This document shows, piece by piece, positions 33,937 to 42,835 of a stretch of 64,000 nt of DNA. The number at the start of each line of letters is the position of its first letter. Within the stretch, counting starts at the first letter, position 1. The stretch covers positions 62,001 to 126,000 of the forward strand of contig NOUX01000003.1 in assembly GCA_002245855.1 (NCBI GenBank). The letters run 5' to 3'. The position numbers and the translations under genes are program-made. This DNA is from Sphingobacterium cellulitidis. Lineage in GTDB: Bacteria > Bacteroidota > Bacteroidia > Sphingobacteriales > Sphingobacteriaceae. The notes beneath the pieces were generated by a model, which had not been told where the DNA came from, did not search any database, and saw only the letters and a list, made by a program, of their open reading frames with translations.

Positions 33937-34461
33937 CTATGCAATGCCATGTTGAAGAATTTTGACTGTGCTAAGTAATTGACCGTAATGTCTTTGGGCA
34001 TGCTCCGCAGCATGGAATAATAAGCCAATTTGTGTAGTGGGGATTTTTTTTCGTCCGAGAAACCTTACTTGGGTTAAGGTATAAGAATCTATCTTTTTTA
34101 ATTGCTCGACAAAATTGTGGATTGAATTTGAAAGTTTTTCTTTTAAATAGGATACTTGAATTTCATCATTTAATATCCCTTCTAATCTTAACTGTTCGAA
34201 TTGCTTTTCACTTAGGGATTCACCTTGGGAGTAGGTCAACATCCGGTCAGCTACCCCTGCAATATGCTGCATATGAAAGGCAATGCTAGCCATTCCAAAG
34301 GGTTTTTCCCAGAGGAACTTATTGATTTTTGAATTGTCTAATTTTTGAATATCCTCATTTACCTGGAGTAATGCATGCGCAATTCCTTGCAATAAATCAG
34401 GAACTGCAGGAATTGGACCTCGCATCCAAACTTCTAATTCTGAATCATTGGAGTTTTTCAT
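33937..34461 (-). CDS. DinB-superfamily (DUF1569/DfsB-like) protein
   Basis: A 174-residue four-helix protein. The start at 34461 avoids overlap with the upstream gene; the frame is open to 34494. The metal-binding His pattern of the DinB/YfiT superfamily is visible: MASIAFHMQHIAGVADRML near the N-terminus and LLFHAAEHAQRHYGQL near the C-terminus. Members act as thiol-dependent transferases (bacillithiol or mycothiol S-transferases) or are uncharacterised. A bacillithiol gene (bshB1) lies at the end of the window, so thiol chemistry is possible. It is not the DNA polymerase dinB. Confidence 0.78.
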   Translation of the reverse strand: MKNSNDSELEVWMRGPIPAVPDLLQGIAHALLQVNEDIQKLDNSKINKFLWEKPFGMASIAFHMQHIAGVADRMLTYSQGESLSEKQFEQLRLEGILNDEIQVSYLKEKLSNSIHNFVEQLKKIDSYTLTQVRFLGRKKIPTTQIGLLFHAAEHAQRHYGQLLSTVKILQHGIA

Positions 34462-34465
34462 AGCT

Positions 34466-34804
34466 CTAACTTTGAGAGATACTTTTGTCACCAAAAGTAA
34501 CTAAGACCATCCCTACAATTATTATTAATGAGCCTAGAATTTGCATCCAGCTCAATGGCTGTTTAAACCAGAGTGCCATAGCTAGTTGAACAGTTAAAAA
34601 TGTTCCGCCGGAACATAAAGCTATTACGATAGGTTGGGGAACTGTTTTAAAGAGTTGAACAAGAAACCAAGATGCTGAAAGCAAAATAATATTTCCAGCA
34701 ATCAGTGCAGCCCATTGATATTTGGGCTGAATCCCACCGTATTTAAAAATTATACTTGAACTAATCTGGCAAACCCAGAAAGCAACGAAAAATAGAATCT
34801 TCAT
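34466..34804 (-). CDS. SMR-like small membrane transporter
   Basis: A 112-residue protein with four hydrophobic helices (about 2-20, 32-52, 58-80, 86-105), the size and layout of small multidrug resistance / EamA half-transporters. It has PQPIVIALCSGGTFLTVQLAMALWF and a terminal IIIVGMVLVTFG typical of SMR TM4. The conserved Glu14 of EmrE is not seen at TM1 (FWVCQISSSII), so substrate and coupling are uncertain. It lies just upstream of the DinB-superfamily gene. Confidence 0.65.
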   Translation of the reverse strand: MKILFFVAFWVCQISSSIIFKYGGIQPKYQWAALIAGNIILLSASWFLVQLFKTVPQPIVIALCSGGTFLTVQLAMALWFKQPLSWMQILGSLIIIVGMVLVTFGDKSISQS

Positions 34805-34869
34805 AAGGTTAATTTATCCTGATGAAGTTAAAGTTTATTTATAGAAAAATAAAAAATATTAGCTGCTTA

Positions 34870-35703
34870 TCATGGGGTCATTTTAGGTTCAATAGTAAAG
34901 TCTGAGGTAGAGTAATCCCGGTTTTCACCTTCCTTTTTGGCAAGTTCAGAGTTAATGGTTATGGTTTTTTGAATAGGAAAGGCATTTAAATAAGTCAGTA
35001 TACCTTGTTTATTTTTGGAATGATAAGAGCCGTTGATATGCAAAAACACGCTTCCAGAATTATTGTTCAATTGGATGAAATGTGCCATAGTAGCATCTTT
35101 TAAAGCCTGAGAATAAATAATATTGGCATTGCTATGTCCAGGCATCATATCTAACATTTCCTTATAAATTTGAAGGGTAGTATCAACATGAATTGGTAGG
35201 CTGGGAAAGAACTGTTTAGCATAAGGAGATAGTTGATTTAAGGTCTCCATTCCCTGATGATATACTGTATTTGCATAGCGCCTTGGAACATTCGTCGCAA
35301 TCAACTTCAATTGATGCTCTTTTGCAAACTCAACTAATGGCTTGTAATCTTCTATGTAGTTTTTCCAAATCCTTGATTCACTCTCAAAGCTTTTTTGATT
35401 TATACTGCTCAAAAAGTATTCATCAATAATAGGTTGCACATCTGCTTCAAACATTTCCATCCCTATTACTACTTTTTGCTGATAGCGCTCAAATAAACCT
35501 TTCAATAAATCATATTCTGCTTGATGAGCAAAGGTTTGGTCATGTAATTCACCAAAGAAAATCAATGGTTTATCTTTTGCCAATTTGATGATATCCTCAA
35601 GACCTACCTCTTTGCCATTCCTATCGTAGACAATATAAGTCTCCTGGGCCTTCAGTTGTAAAACTGTAAGCAAATTGATCAAGCAGAATATAAAATATTT
35701 CAT
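34870..35703 (-). CDS. ChaN-family haem-binding protein
   Basis: A 277-residue protein with a signal peptide (MKYFIFCLINLLTVLQLKA, then QE) and the ChaN/DUF399 pattern: LIFFGELHDQTFAHQAEYDLL, VVIGMEMFEADVQPIIDEYF, and LIATNVPRRYAN. A MPGHSNANIIYSQALKDATMAHFI segment follows, and GSVFLHINGSYHSKNKQGI near the end. The structurally known ChaN of Campylobacter binds stacked haems, and the fold is related to Tiki/EreA. The start codon abuts the HmuS stop, so it is the last gene of the haem operon. Probably periplasmic or outer-membrane associated. Confidence 0.85.
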   Translation of the reverse strand: MKYFIFCLINLLTVLQLKAQETYIVYDRNGKEVGLEDIIKLAKDKPLIFFGELHDQTFAHQAEYDLLKGLFERYQQKVVIGMEMFEADVQPIIDEYFLSSINQKSFESESRIWKNYIEDYKPLVEFAKEHQLKLIATNVPRRYANTVYHQGMETLNQLSPYAKQFFPSLPIHVDTTLQIYKEMLDMMPGHSNANIIYSQALKDATMAHFIQLNNNSGSVFLHINGSYHSKNKQGILTYLNAFPIQKTITINSELAKKEGENRDYSTSDFTIEPKMTP

Positions 35704-36729
35704 TTATTCAGTTTCTAATTGTTTAACAACTAACCTCCAGTTTTCATCTTCAGGAATATTCGGCTTCCTTTTTCCGAAAAACTGAATAATCAGGTTTCCT
35801 TCTTTATCAAATGCTTCAATGCTATGGACCAACCCTAGATTCGTTGGTTTTTTGACAATCCATAATGAGGCAATGCTAGTATCGTTTAAATGGAGATTAA
35901 AAATTGGATCCAAAATATTTAACCATGGTCCAGTTCTGATAATCTTCTCAGCTTTTCCTGTATGAATTTGCAAACAATTTTTATTTCCTACAAATACCAT
36001 GAATTCTAATTTCTTCTCAGAAATTAATTTTAATAGCTTATCTACCTTTTCATTTGAGATTTGTAACACAAATCCCTTCGGGGCAATTCGCATAGATTGT
36101 AACCTACTGATATTATATTTCTTTAATAAGCCAAAGAAATCATGTGTGTCTTGAAGCCCTTTCCAATCTGATTGAAAATTGATTTGATCCACATCGTCAT
36201 CTAATATCTCAACTGTTGCTGAAAAAGGTTTTAATTCTATTTTAAGCTCTGTGGGCCCGTTGAATCTATGTTTTTCAACCAAAGCATCATATGCATCTGA
36301 ATTACTATTCTCTGTCAAATAAATTTTATGGATAGCATCTCCATGATTATCAAAAAATTGAATACTTTTTCTTTGGTTCTCTGTTACTGCAAAGGCATAC
36401 TTCCAATTAGCCATAAACAATCTCAAGTCAATATCCGGATTAGTTATCAATCCTATTTGGCCATGAAAACTAGCTTTACTATAAATCCCGTGCCTCTCAT
36501 GTACAGCATTATCATTTCTAGTTAAAGCCATTACCTCTCCTAAAACAGGTATATCATTCAATATAGCACTGAACTCAGGAAGCAATAAAATATTTTCTGG
36601 ATTTATACCAATCAATTCAGCTTCTGACACTCCAAGTTGATTTGCAGCTTCCCTAATTCTGCTTTTTGGATTTTCAATCTTATAGGTGTTGAATTTTTCT
36701 CTTAATGTTGTTGCTTTTATAGTTTCCAT
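35704..36729 (-). CDS. hmuS: HmuS/HemS-type cytoplasmic haem-degrading or haem-trafficking protein
   Basis: A 341-residue protein of the HemS/ChuS length (about 345). The start is LREKFNTYKIENPKSRIREAANQLGVSEAEL. Two repeated halves each carry a GxVMALTRN-type or VFVGNKNCLQIHTG segment. VHERHGIYSKASFHGQIG matches the haem-site region. It also contains PWLNILDPIFNLHL and a central W.GL.DTHDFF motif typical of the second half. The family receives imported haem in the cytoplasm and may degrade it. It lies 15 bases after hmuV. Confidence 0.9.
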   Translation of the reverse strand: METIKATTLREKFNTYKIENPKSRIREAANQLGVSEAELIGINPENILLLPEFSAILNDIPVLGEVMALTRNDNAVHERHGIYSKASFHGQIGLITNPDIDLRLFMANWKYAFAVTENQRKSIQFFDNHGDAIHKIYLTENSNSDAYDALVEKHRFNGPTELKIELKPFSATVEILDDDVDQINFQSDWKGLQDTHDFFGLLKKYNISRLQSMRIAPKGFVLQISNEKVDKLLKLISEKKLEFMVFVGNKNCLQIHTGKAEKIIRTGPWLNILDPIFNLHLNDTSIASLWIVKKPTNLGLVHSIEAFDKEGNLIIQFFGKRKPNIPEDENWRLVVKQLETE

Positions 36730-36744
36730 AGTTTTTTCTGTTTT

Positions 36745-37572
36745 TTATTTATATGAAATAATAAAGGAATCTTTTTGATTTACTTTTGATGCTGACCTAG
36801 CTGTATAAGGTACAATGATTGGATATTCAATTTCATCGACCTGTATTTTCTTAACCCGTATCTTATAGGTGTTATAAATTAGATCTTCTGTTAATACCAT
36901 TTTTGGACATCCATAAGCCATTTTTTTTCCGTTTTTTAATAATAAAATTCGATCTGCAAATTGGGATGCTAAATTGATGTCATGCAGAACGCAAATAACT
37001 GTAACTCCCTTGTCCGCAAGAAGTCTAGCTTTTTCAAGAATGATTTGTTGGTATTGTAAGTCTAAACCTGTAATTGGTTCATCCATCAATAAAATTGCCT
37101 GCTGATCAGCATAAATTTGTGCCAAAACTCTAGCCAATTGAACTCTTTGTTGCTCTCCACCTGAAAGTTGATGAATAAAACAGTCTTTATACTTTGTCAA
37201 TCCCATTTCCTCCAATACCAAATGGCAAATTTCAATATCATCTCGGTTAGGATTAGCTTTAAAATGTGGGTATCGACCCATCAGGATAACATCGAAGACA
37301 GTCAGGTTTATATTTAAATAATTTGATTGGGGTAAAACTGCTCTGAATTTTGATAAACTATTTAAATACAGTTTTTTAAGGTCTTGCCCTTTGATCTTAA
37401 CATCCCCAAAATAAGTCTTGATTTGCTTACTCAAGATTTTTAATAAGGTAGATTTTCCTGCTCCATTTGGTCCAAGAATAGCCAGTAATTCAAAAGAATT
37501 GGCTTTGAAACTAATGTCTTCCAACAATAATCGATTCCCCAATTTGTAGCTTAGATTTGAAACCTCAATCAT
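36745..37572 (-). CDS. hmuV: Haem ABC transporter ATP-binding protein HmuV
   Basis: A 275-residue ATPase starting at MIEVSNLSYKLGN (37572). The open frame runs further upstream, but only in a shifted frame inside hmuU. It has Walker A GPNGAGKST near 34, a Q loop in VLPQSN, the signature LSGGEQQRVQLARVL, Walker B ILLMDEP and a switch His in VLHDINLA. Its ATG overlaps the hmuU stop by four bases (ATGA), a coupled arrangement. It powers haem import through HmuU in the inner membrane. Confidence 0.93.
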   Translation of the reverse strand: MIEVSNLSYKLGNRLLLEDISFKANSFELLAILGPNGAGKSTLLKILSKQIKTYFGDVKIKGQDLKKLYLNSLSKFRAVLPQSNYLNINLTVFDVILMGRYPHFKANPNRDDIEICHLVLEEMGLTKYKDCFIHQLSGGEQQRVQLARVLAQIYADQQAILLMDEPITGLDLQYQQIILEKARLLADKGVTVICVLHDINLASQFADRILLLKNGKKMAYGCPKMVLTEDLIYNTYKIRVKKIQVDEIEYPIIVPYTARSASKVNQKDSFIISYK

Positions 37573-38624
37573 ATAATGAACCTCTCTTTCTTGCTTTTTA
37601 TTATGATTAACAAAAACATGGGAGCTCCCATCAATGATGTTAATATCCCAATTGGTAATTCCGCTGGGATCACAATTGTTCGGGCAATCAAATCTGCAAT
37701 AATTAATAAGGAACCGCCCAAAAGGGTAGATGCAAATAGTAAATATTTGTGATCGGCAGATATGCTGATTCGCAAAATATGTGGGACCAATAGTGCAATA
37801 AAACCTATTATGCCAGCCATTGCAACACAAGAACCTACACCCAATGCTGATAGAATAATAATGTATTTATTAACTTTTTTCAGGTCGATACCCAAATGTT
37901 CTGCTTGGGATTCACCTAATGCAATCGCGTTTAATGCTTTTCCAAATGGTAATAAACCTAGGATGCAGATTATGCAAAAGGGTAGGATGGCCATAATAGT
38001 TTTCCAATTTGCCCCGCCCAAGCTTCCTAATGACCAAAATGTTATCGTCCTTAGTTGTTCATCAGTTGCAATAAATGTCATTAGCCCAGTAATTGCCATG
38101 GCTAAAGCATTGATCGCTATCCCAATTAATAAAAGAGTGGAAATATTGGCTCTACCTTGCTTTAATGAAAATGAATAGAGAATCCAAGTAGTTAGCATGG
38201 CTCCAATAAAGGAAGCTATGGATAATGCATAATACCCAAATATTAATGTTAATTGACTGAATAATCCTTGCCCCATAACAATAAACATAACTGCAAATAA
38301 GGATGCTCCAGAGGAGACACCAATTAATCCAGGTTCTGCCAAAGGATTTCTAAATATCCCTTGAATGGCACAGCCCGTAATACTTAAGGTCATTCCGATA
38401 ATCATTCCTAGCAATACCCGAGGTGCCCTAATCGCTAAGAAAACCGACTCCTCTTGAACGGGAATTCCCTCAATATTAAGCTGCAAAACATACTTGCCTA
38501 ATATTTTCAGGATATTCTGAAAAGATATTTCTACCGCTCCTACACCGATGGAAAGAATGCAGGAGCTAAGTAGAAATAATAGTAAAGAGATTATGGAGAT
38601 TCTTTTTTTTCTTAGTATCGTCAT
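37569..38624 (-). CDS. hmuU: Haem ABC transporter permease HmuU (FecCD family)
   Basis: A 351-residue permease with about ten hydrophobic segments. FecCD hallmarks are RAPRVLLGMIIGMTLSITGCAIQGIFRNPLAEPGLIGVSSGAS, LWSLGSL-type TFWSLGSLGGANW, and GLLVPHILR-type IALLVPHILRISISADHKYLLFAS. The EAA-like loop GESQAEHLGIDL contacts the ATPase. It imports haem from the periplasm. One base overlaps the end of hmuT and four overlap the start of hmuV. Confidence 0.92.
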   Translation of the reverse strand: MTILRKKRISIISLLLFLLSSCILSIGVGAVEISFQNILKILGKYVLQLNIEGIPVQEESVFLAIRAPRVLLGMIIGMTLSITGCAIQGIFRNPLAEPGLIGVSSGASLFAVMFIVMGQGLFSQLTLIFGYYALSIASFIGAMLTTWILYSFSLKQGRANISTLLLIGIAINALAMAITGLMTFIATDEQLRTITFWSLGSLGGANWKTIMAILPFCIICILGLLPFGKALNAIALGESQAEHLGIDLKKVNKYIIILSALGVGSCVAMAGIIGFIALLVPHILRISISADHKYLLFASTLLGGSLLIIADLIARTIVIPAELPIGILTSLMGAPMFLLIIIKSKKERFII

Positions 38625-39496
38625 TAATGAATTTTAGAATACAGTTCCTCAATAGCAATTGGTAACCTGGAACTAAATCCAGTTAATAATTGTCCGTCCA
38701 TGGCAACTATCTTCTTGTTTTTGCCTGCATTGGTCTCCTTGACCCCTTGAACATTTAAAATCCCTGACTCATTTCCTAAACTGGAAAGGCCGCTCGAAAA
38801 TAATAGCAAGACATCAGGATTGTATGATACCAAGGCTTCAGCTGTTAATGGTTTATAGTCCTTGAAATCCTTGGCAACATTGACGCCACCAGCTAAATCA
38901 ATAACTTTATCAACCTGAGTTCCTATCCCACCAACCATCATCGTACCTGCTCCTCGAGCATAAATAAATAATACCTTAGGCTTTTCTTGTTCTCTAGAAT
39001 AGGCTTCAACAGAATGAATGGCCTTATCAAAATTGGCAATTATCGAGTCTCCCTTGTTGGTTAGACTTAATGAGTCTGAAACGCCTTTTATTAACCTACG
39101 AGTGCCATCGATTGAATATTCTTGATCAAATAAAATAACTCTGATTCCAGCCTGTTTAAATTGCTCTGTCGTTTCTGGACTCACTTCCGTTTTGGTTCCC
39201 ATGATCAAATTTGGCTTTAAGGCAATAACACCTTCAACAGGGATCTTCTTGTTATGACCAACCTTTGGTTTCGAATTCAATGAAGCTGGATAAGTGGAAG
39301 CCACATCTGTACCCACAATTTTATCCTCCAACCCCAATTCGCTGATTACTTCCGAAATGGTTCCATTCAAAGAAACGATTCTTAAACTATCCTGCCCTTG
39401 ATCACTGTTTCTCGCCTGCTTTTCCGTATTATTCCCACAAGAAAATAGGAGTGAAGCAAGTCCAATACTAAAAATATATATGTATAGCTTATTCAT
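38624..39496 (-). CDS. hmuT: Haem-binding periplasmic lipoprotein HmuT
   Basis: A 290-residue lipoprotein (MNKLYIYIFSIGLASLLFSC, Cys20) of the type III cluster of binding proteins. It has RIVSLNGTISEVISELGLEDKIVGTDVASTYPASL, then VGHNKKIPVEGVIALKPNLIMG and GTMMVGGIGTQVDKVIDLAGGVN, and ends LTGFSSRLPIAIEELYS. HmuT hands haem to HmuU/HmuV. It begins two bases after the end of the HmuY pseudogene and overlaps hmuU by one base. Confidence 0.92.
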   Translation of the reverse strand: MNKLYIYIFSIGLASLLFSCGNNTEKQARNSDQGQDSLRIVSLNGTISEVISELGLEDKIVGTDVASTYPASLNSKPKVGHNKKIPVEGVIALKPNLIMGTKTEVSPETTEQFKQAGIRVILFDQEYSIDGTRRLIKGVSDSLSLTNKGDSIIANFDKAIHSVEAYSREQEKPKVLFIYARGAGTMMVGGIGTQVDKVIDLAGGVNVAKDFKDYKPLTAEALVSYNPDVLLLFSSGLSSLGNESGILNVQGVKETNAGKNKKIVAMDGQLLTGFSSRLPIAIEELYSKIH

Positions 39497-39498
39497 GC

Positions 39499-40567
39499 TT
39501 AATTGCTTTTTACTAGTTTGTATTCTATTTCTGGATATCCACGTTTACCACCATCTTCCTTTACACCCATAACCAAGAACTTTAATTTGTAAATATTTCC
39601 TTGACTATCTTTGATGACATAAAATCTATCTTTTAAGACCCCAACAGATAAGGTGTTCCTCCATGATGAAGCCATCGCATTCCTAGAAGAATTAAATTTG
39701 ACTTCAGAAAGCTAACTTGAATCAAACTGTTCGTAATTAGGATTTCCATTCGGTTTCCCTTCTTTATCGAGAAATATGATTTGAGAAACTGAAACCTTAT
39801 TAAGGTGATTTAGGAAAACAAGATCACTGAAGAAATAAGGAACTGCTATGCTGCCCATATTGGTAAAATACATACTCTTATTCCATACAATATCCCATTC
39901 ATCCTTTGCTGGTTCAACCTTTACAGGACCATTCGTAAATGCCATAAAATTGAAATTTTGCTTAGCATCTTTTTTGATGGTCAAGCTCTGCGGATTAGCA
40001 TCATCAATTTTTCCATATTGCAATAAATAATCATTTGCCGTTCCTCGATTTATTTTGATTTTCCAAACGTTCGCTTTATCAACGCTATTGCCATGAACGG
40101 TATTCACTAAAAACACTTTATTTTCACTGGCATTAGCTTTTATTTCAGCAATTACCGTTCTATCTATTCTCCCTAATGTATCATCATAATTCTTCATCAC
40201 CGACGCATTAATGTCGAATGCAAGCTTAGAAATATCTGTATTACTGGAATTGGTTGGCTTTTATATCTGTCTGTGAAGTTTCAATAGCAGAATAACCCAT
40301 CTGATTATTAATGATCACCCTAAATTCACCACCTGAATAAAAACCCAAACTCCATGAATTTCTGGCAATAGCTGTTTGGGTATTCGTACTTAAATCTATG
40401 TAAACCGCATTGGCAGCATCAGTGCCACCTTCACCTCCTTGAAGCGTTAATTTACTGCCGTCAGAAGGAGGGATGACGGGTATTGGATTCGACTTATCCC
40501 TTTCACATGAACTTAGCCCTAGGATACCTGCTAATAAAATACTCGATAATTTGCTGATATTATTCAT
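39499..40567 (-). pseudogene. hmuY: HmuY-family haemophore lipoprotein gene with a frameshift and an in-frame stop
   Basis: The first ORF (from 40567) gives a lipoprotein signal with lipobox GLSSC and the HmuY-family start: LTLQGGEGGTDAANAVYIDL, TQTAIARNSWSLGFYSGGEFRVIINN. It stops at 40241. A second frame carries on with LAFDINASVMKNYDDTLGRIDRTVIAEIKAN and so on. Removing one A from the TTTT run at 40259-40262 (AAAA on the coding strand) joins the two as SQTDIKPTNSSNTD. A TAG at 39712-39714 then interrupts the frame. Beyond it the same frame continues through RNTLSVGVLKDRFYVIKD, YKLKFLVMG and YPEIEYKLVKSN to a TAA at 39499, the conserved family end. The intact product would be about 355 residues. 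Two independent lesions argue for a real pseudogene. Confidence 0.88.
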
Positions 40568-40572
40568 TGTTG

Positions 40573-42615
40573 TTATTTATTAAATTGATATAGTAATCCG
40601 AAAAAGAACGAACGTCCATAGCTGATTGGAATAGAAGAATTATTGGTACTATGTGCACCGCTTCCTTCGCTTGCTGTATTAAGAACATTCGTAGTATTGG
40701 TTAAATTTCTAACACCCGCCTGTACTGTTATTAATTTATATAAATGCTTATTGACAGAAATGTCCAATTGATGATATGCATCCTGGCTAGCTTGATTTAC
40801 TGTCATCAAATCTCCCGAACCAGATATCTGATAACTTGGCCTTTTGCCATATAGCTTATAAAAAAGATTGATGTTTGCCCCCCATTTAGGAATTTCCTGA
40901 ATAAAGGAACTATTTACCTCGGCTGTCCAAAAGTATTTTCCTAAATCCCGATTCTCCTCATGTAGATCATTGGAACGACCGATATAGCTTATTCCCAGTT
41001 TAATTTTGGAATTTTGAATATCTAATGAGTTCTCCCAGGTCAAACCTTGGGTTTGTGATTTTCCGATGTTTATATAAGTGGATAATGCTGAATTATTTGG
41101 ATCTTGACCGATGCTAATCAGGTTATTAAAGCGATTGTAAAAACCACTCAGGGAGGAGTTGATAAACCCATTTTCAATCTTTTTACTATAATTTAAGTTT
41201 ACATTGAAGTTCTGATTATGCTCTGCTTGCAAATTCTTATTGCCATTTATCGCATGGTTACTGTCGTGGAAGGTAAAATAGAGTTCTCTTAGACTTGGAG
41301 CTCGAAATCCCATTGCATAACCCATTCTTAATGCCCATTGAGCATTGAAGTCTATTTTGGCATTTAAAGATGGAATCACTGGGGGAGCGTCATAAATTGA
41401 GTTATGGATAACTCTGACTCCTGGACGAATCTTAACCCACTCAGATGGTTTATATTCAGCAGACACAAAGCCTGCAAAGTCATAAATTTCAGATTGATCT
41501 TGAATTCGCGCTCCAGAAGCATGATCATAATCTGCTTCTATACCAGCTAAAAAATCTATCTTTTCGTTCAAATAATAATTCGCATTTATTCGTGCAAAAC
41601 TTTGATTAAACCTAGAAACATCTTGTTCGCCACTACCAGTAGTTAACTCTGATTCTTGATTTGATAAATCATGTAATCTGGTTATCGTAGATCGCTTATA
41701 ATGCTGCAAGGAAAAGGAACCGTTTAAATTCAAGTTTTCCTTCAATTGCCATTGACTTTGCAAAACTTGTGTCAATCTATCTGTCACATAATTCTTATCG
41801 ATATATTTATAGTTCGCAGTAATAGGACCTGGACTATATAAATCCTCATTGGCATAATCTATTTTATACCATGAATTGATTTTTCCTTTTTTATATCCAA
41901 TTTTTGCAGAACTCAACCATTGTTCTTTAGGTTGCCATTGTAGTGCTCGGCCAGTCAAATCTCCTTGAAAGCCTCCAAAATTATTTCGGGATCCATTCCA
42001 ACCGATTTCCCATGAATCCATCTGATAATTTATTCCTAGATGTGCATTATGACGACCTTCTTGGTTAAATGGCTTATATTCAGAACTAACGCTCTCTTCA
42101 AGTATTCTCGCAGTAATTCCAATTTTATTATTTTGTTTTGCCGATCCTTGAGTAATGATATTGATTACACCAGCTAAGGCATCAGTTCCATACATCACAG
42201 AAACCGGACCTTCAACTATTTCTATCCTTTCAATAATATTAACATCGATTTGGGATAAACTTTGCTTACTACTTCCTCGGTCTATTAAGGGAACCCCATC
42301 AATTAATACTTTCACATTTTGCCCACTGACTCCCATCAACTGAATGTCAGATTCACCTAAAACCGAGTCATTAGAAAATCTAATACCTAATTCCATATTT
42401 AATAAGGTCGACATGTCTGTACTACCTCGTCTTTCAATATAGTCCCTGTCAATTGTTTTGACCCGATAAACTGAGTTTTTTAATGTGCTCGGCTGAAATT
42501 GACCGGTTACTACCACCTCCTCAATTGGAAGAACTTTCTTCGAACTATCTGCCTCTTGGGATAGAACAGAAAATGGTATAAAACCTAATAATAAAAGACA
42601 ATTTCTTTGCAACAT
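40573..42615 (-). CDS. TonB-dependent haem receptor (HmuR-like)
   Basis: A 680-residue outer-membrane receptor. Signal peptide (MLQRNCLLLLGFIPFSVLSQ), then a TonB-box-like LPIEEVVVTGQF, a plug domain (STLLNMELGIRFSNDS, LMGVSGQNVKVLIDGVPLIDRGSSKQSLSQID, RIEIVEGPVSVMYGTDALAGVINIIT) and a 22-strand barrel ending in YGRSFFFGLLYQFNK. First gene of the haem operon, five bases before the HmuY reading frame, behind a strong promoter with two Fur-box-like sites. It would take up haem or haem-protein complexes. A FRAP/NPNL haem motif is only partly visible, so specificity rests on context. Confidence 0.9.
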   Translation of the reverse strand: MLQRNCLLLLGFIPFSVLSQEADSSKKVLPIEEVVVTGQFQPSTLKNSVYRVKTIDRDYIERRGSTDMSTLLNMELGIRFSNDSVLGESDIQLMGVSGQNVKVLIDGVPLIDRGSSKQSLSQIDVNIIERIEIVEGPVSVMYGTDALAGVINIITQGSAKQNNKIGITARILEESVSSEYKPFNQEGRHNAHLGINYQMDSWEIGWNGSRNNFGGFQGDLTGRALQWQPKEQWLSSAKIGYKKGKINSWYKIDYANEDLYSPGPITANYKYIDKNYVTDRLTQVLQSQWQLKENLNLNGSFSLQHYKRSTITRLHDLSNQESELTTGSGEQDVSRFNQSFARINANYYLNEKIDFLAGIEADYDHASGARIQDQSEIYDFAGFVSAEYKPSEWVKIRPGVRVIHNSIYDAPPVIPSLNAKIDFNAQWALRMGYAMGFRAPSLRELYFTFHDSNHAINGNKNLQAEHNQNFNVNLNYSKKIENGFINSSLSGFYNRFNNLISIGQDPNNSALSTYINIGKSQTQGLTWENSLDIQNSKIKLGISYIGRSNDLHEENRDLGKYFWTAEVNSSFIQEIPKWGANINLFYKLYGKRPSYQISGSGDLMTVNQASQDAYHQLDISVNKHLYKLITVQAGVRNLTNTTNVLNTASEGSGAHSTNNSSIPISYGRSFFFGLLYQFNK

Positions 42616-42636
42616 TATTTAGAATGATTTTAAATA
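42616..42636. promoter_or_regulatory. Fur-box-like palindrome at the haem operon start
   Basis: Core TTTAGAATGATTTTAAA (42618-42634) inside a 21-base element symmetric at nine of ten base pairs' outer arms, between the -7 box and the ATG. It resembles the TTTAGAAT-type Fur box. Fur with iron would repress the operon. Confidence 0.6.
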
Positions 42637-42642
42637 GTAAGA

Positions 42643-42674
42643 CAAACATAGTCCTTATTTAGAATTGTTCCAAA
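42643..42674 (-). promoter_or_regulatory. Promoter of the haem-uptake operon
   Basis: On the minus strand TTTG (42674-42671), a 20-base spacer and TATGTTTG (42650-42643) match the Bacteroidota -33/-7 consensus exactly. Transcription would start about 20 bases before the receptor ATG. Confidence 0.75.
42658..42674. promoter_or_regulatory. Second Fur-box-like palindrome over the -33 box
   Basis: TTTAGAATTGTTCCAAA has arms TTTAGAA/TTCCAAA that pair at six of seven positions, and it covers the -33 TTTG. It is the same motif type as the site at 42618-42634, 40 bases away. Confidence 0.55.
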
Positions 42675-42780
42675 CAACAAAATGACGCAATTAGAAAAAT
42701 GAAAGACGAATTCCGAAAAAACTAATCTTGAGTATAAAACTTTATTAAAACATTATTGAAATAATAAGCTATATAAAAAC

Positions 42781-42810
42781 ACAGGGGTTACTTTTTATGG
42801 TAACCCCTGT
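42781..42810 (-). terminator. Terminator after the head-GIN gene
   Basis: ACAGGGGTTA and TAACCCCTGT form a perfect ten-base stem around CTTTTTATGG. On the minus strand it is followed by GTTTTTAT, 25 bases beyond the 42836 stop. Confidence 0.85.
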
Positions 42811-42835
42811 GATTCATATTTAATATTGTATTTTC

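Noticed and set aside
33937..34461. DNA polymerase dinB assignment
   Set aside because: The protein is a DinB-superfamily four-helix metal protein; the polymerase is at 53402-54472.
36745..37830. Longer HmuV reading frame starting at 37830
   Set aside because: The extra 86 residues lie inside hmuU in another frame and are Cys/Asn-rich without family likeness. The start at 37572 gives a standard HmuV and a four-base overlap.
37762..38178. 138-codon ORF antisense to hmuU
   Set aside because: A shadow of a conserved permease gene; Asn/Ile-rich with no domain.
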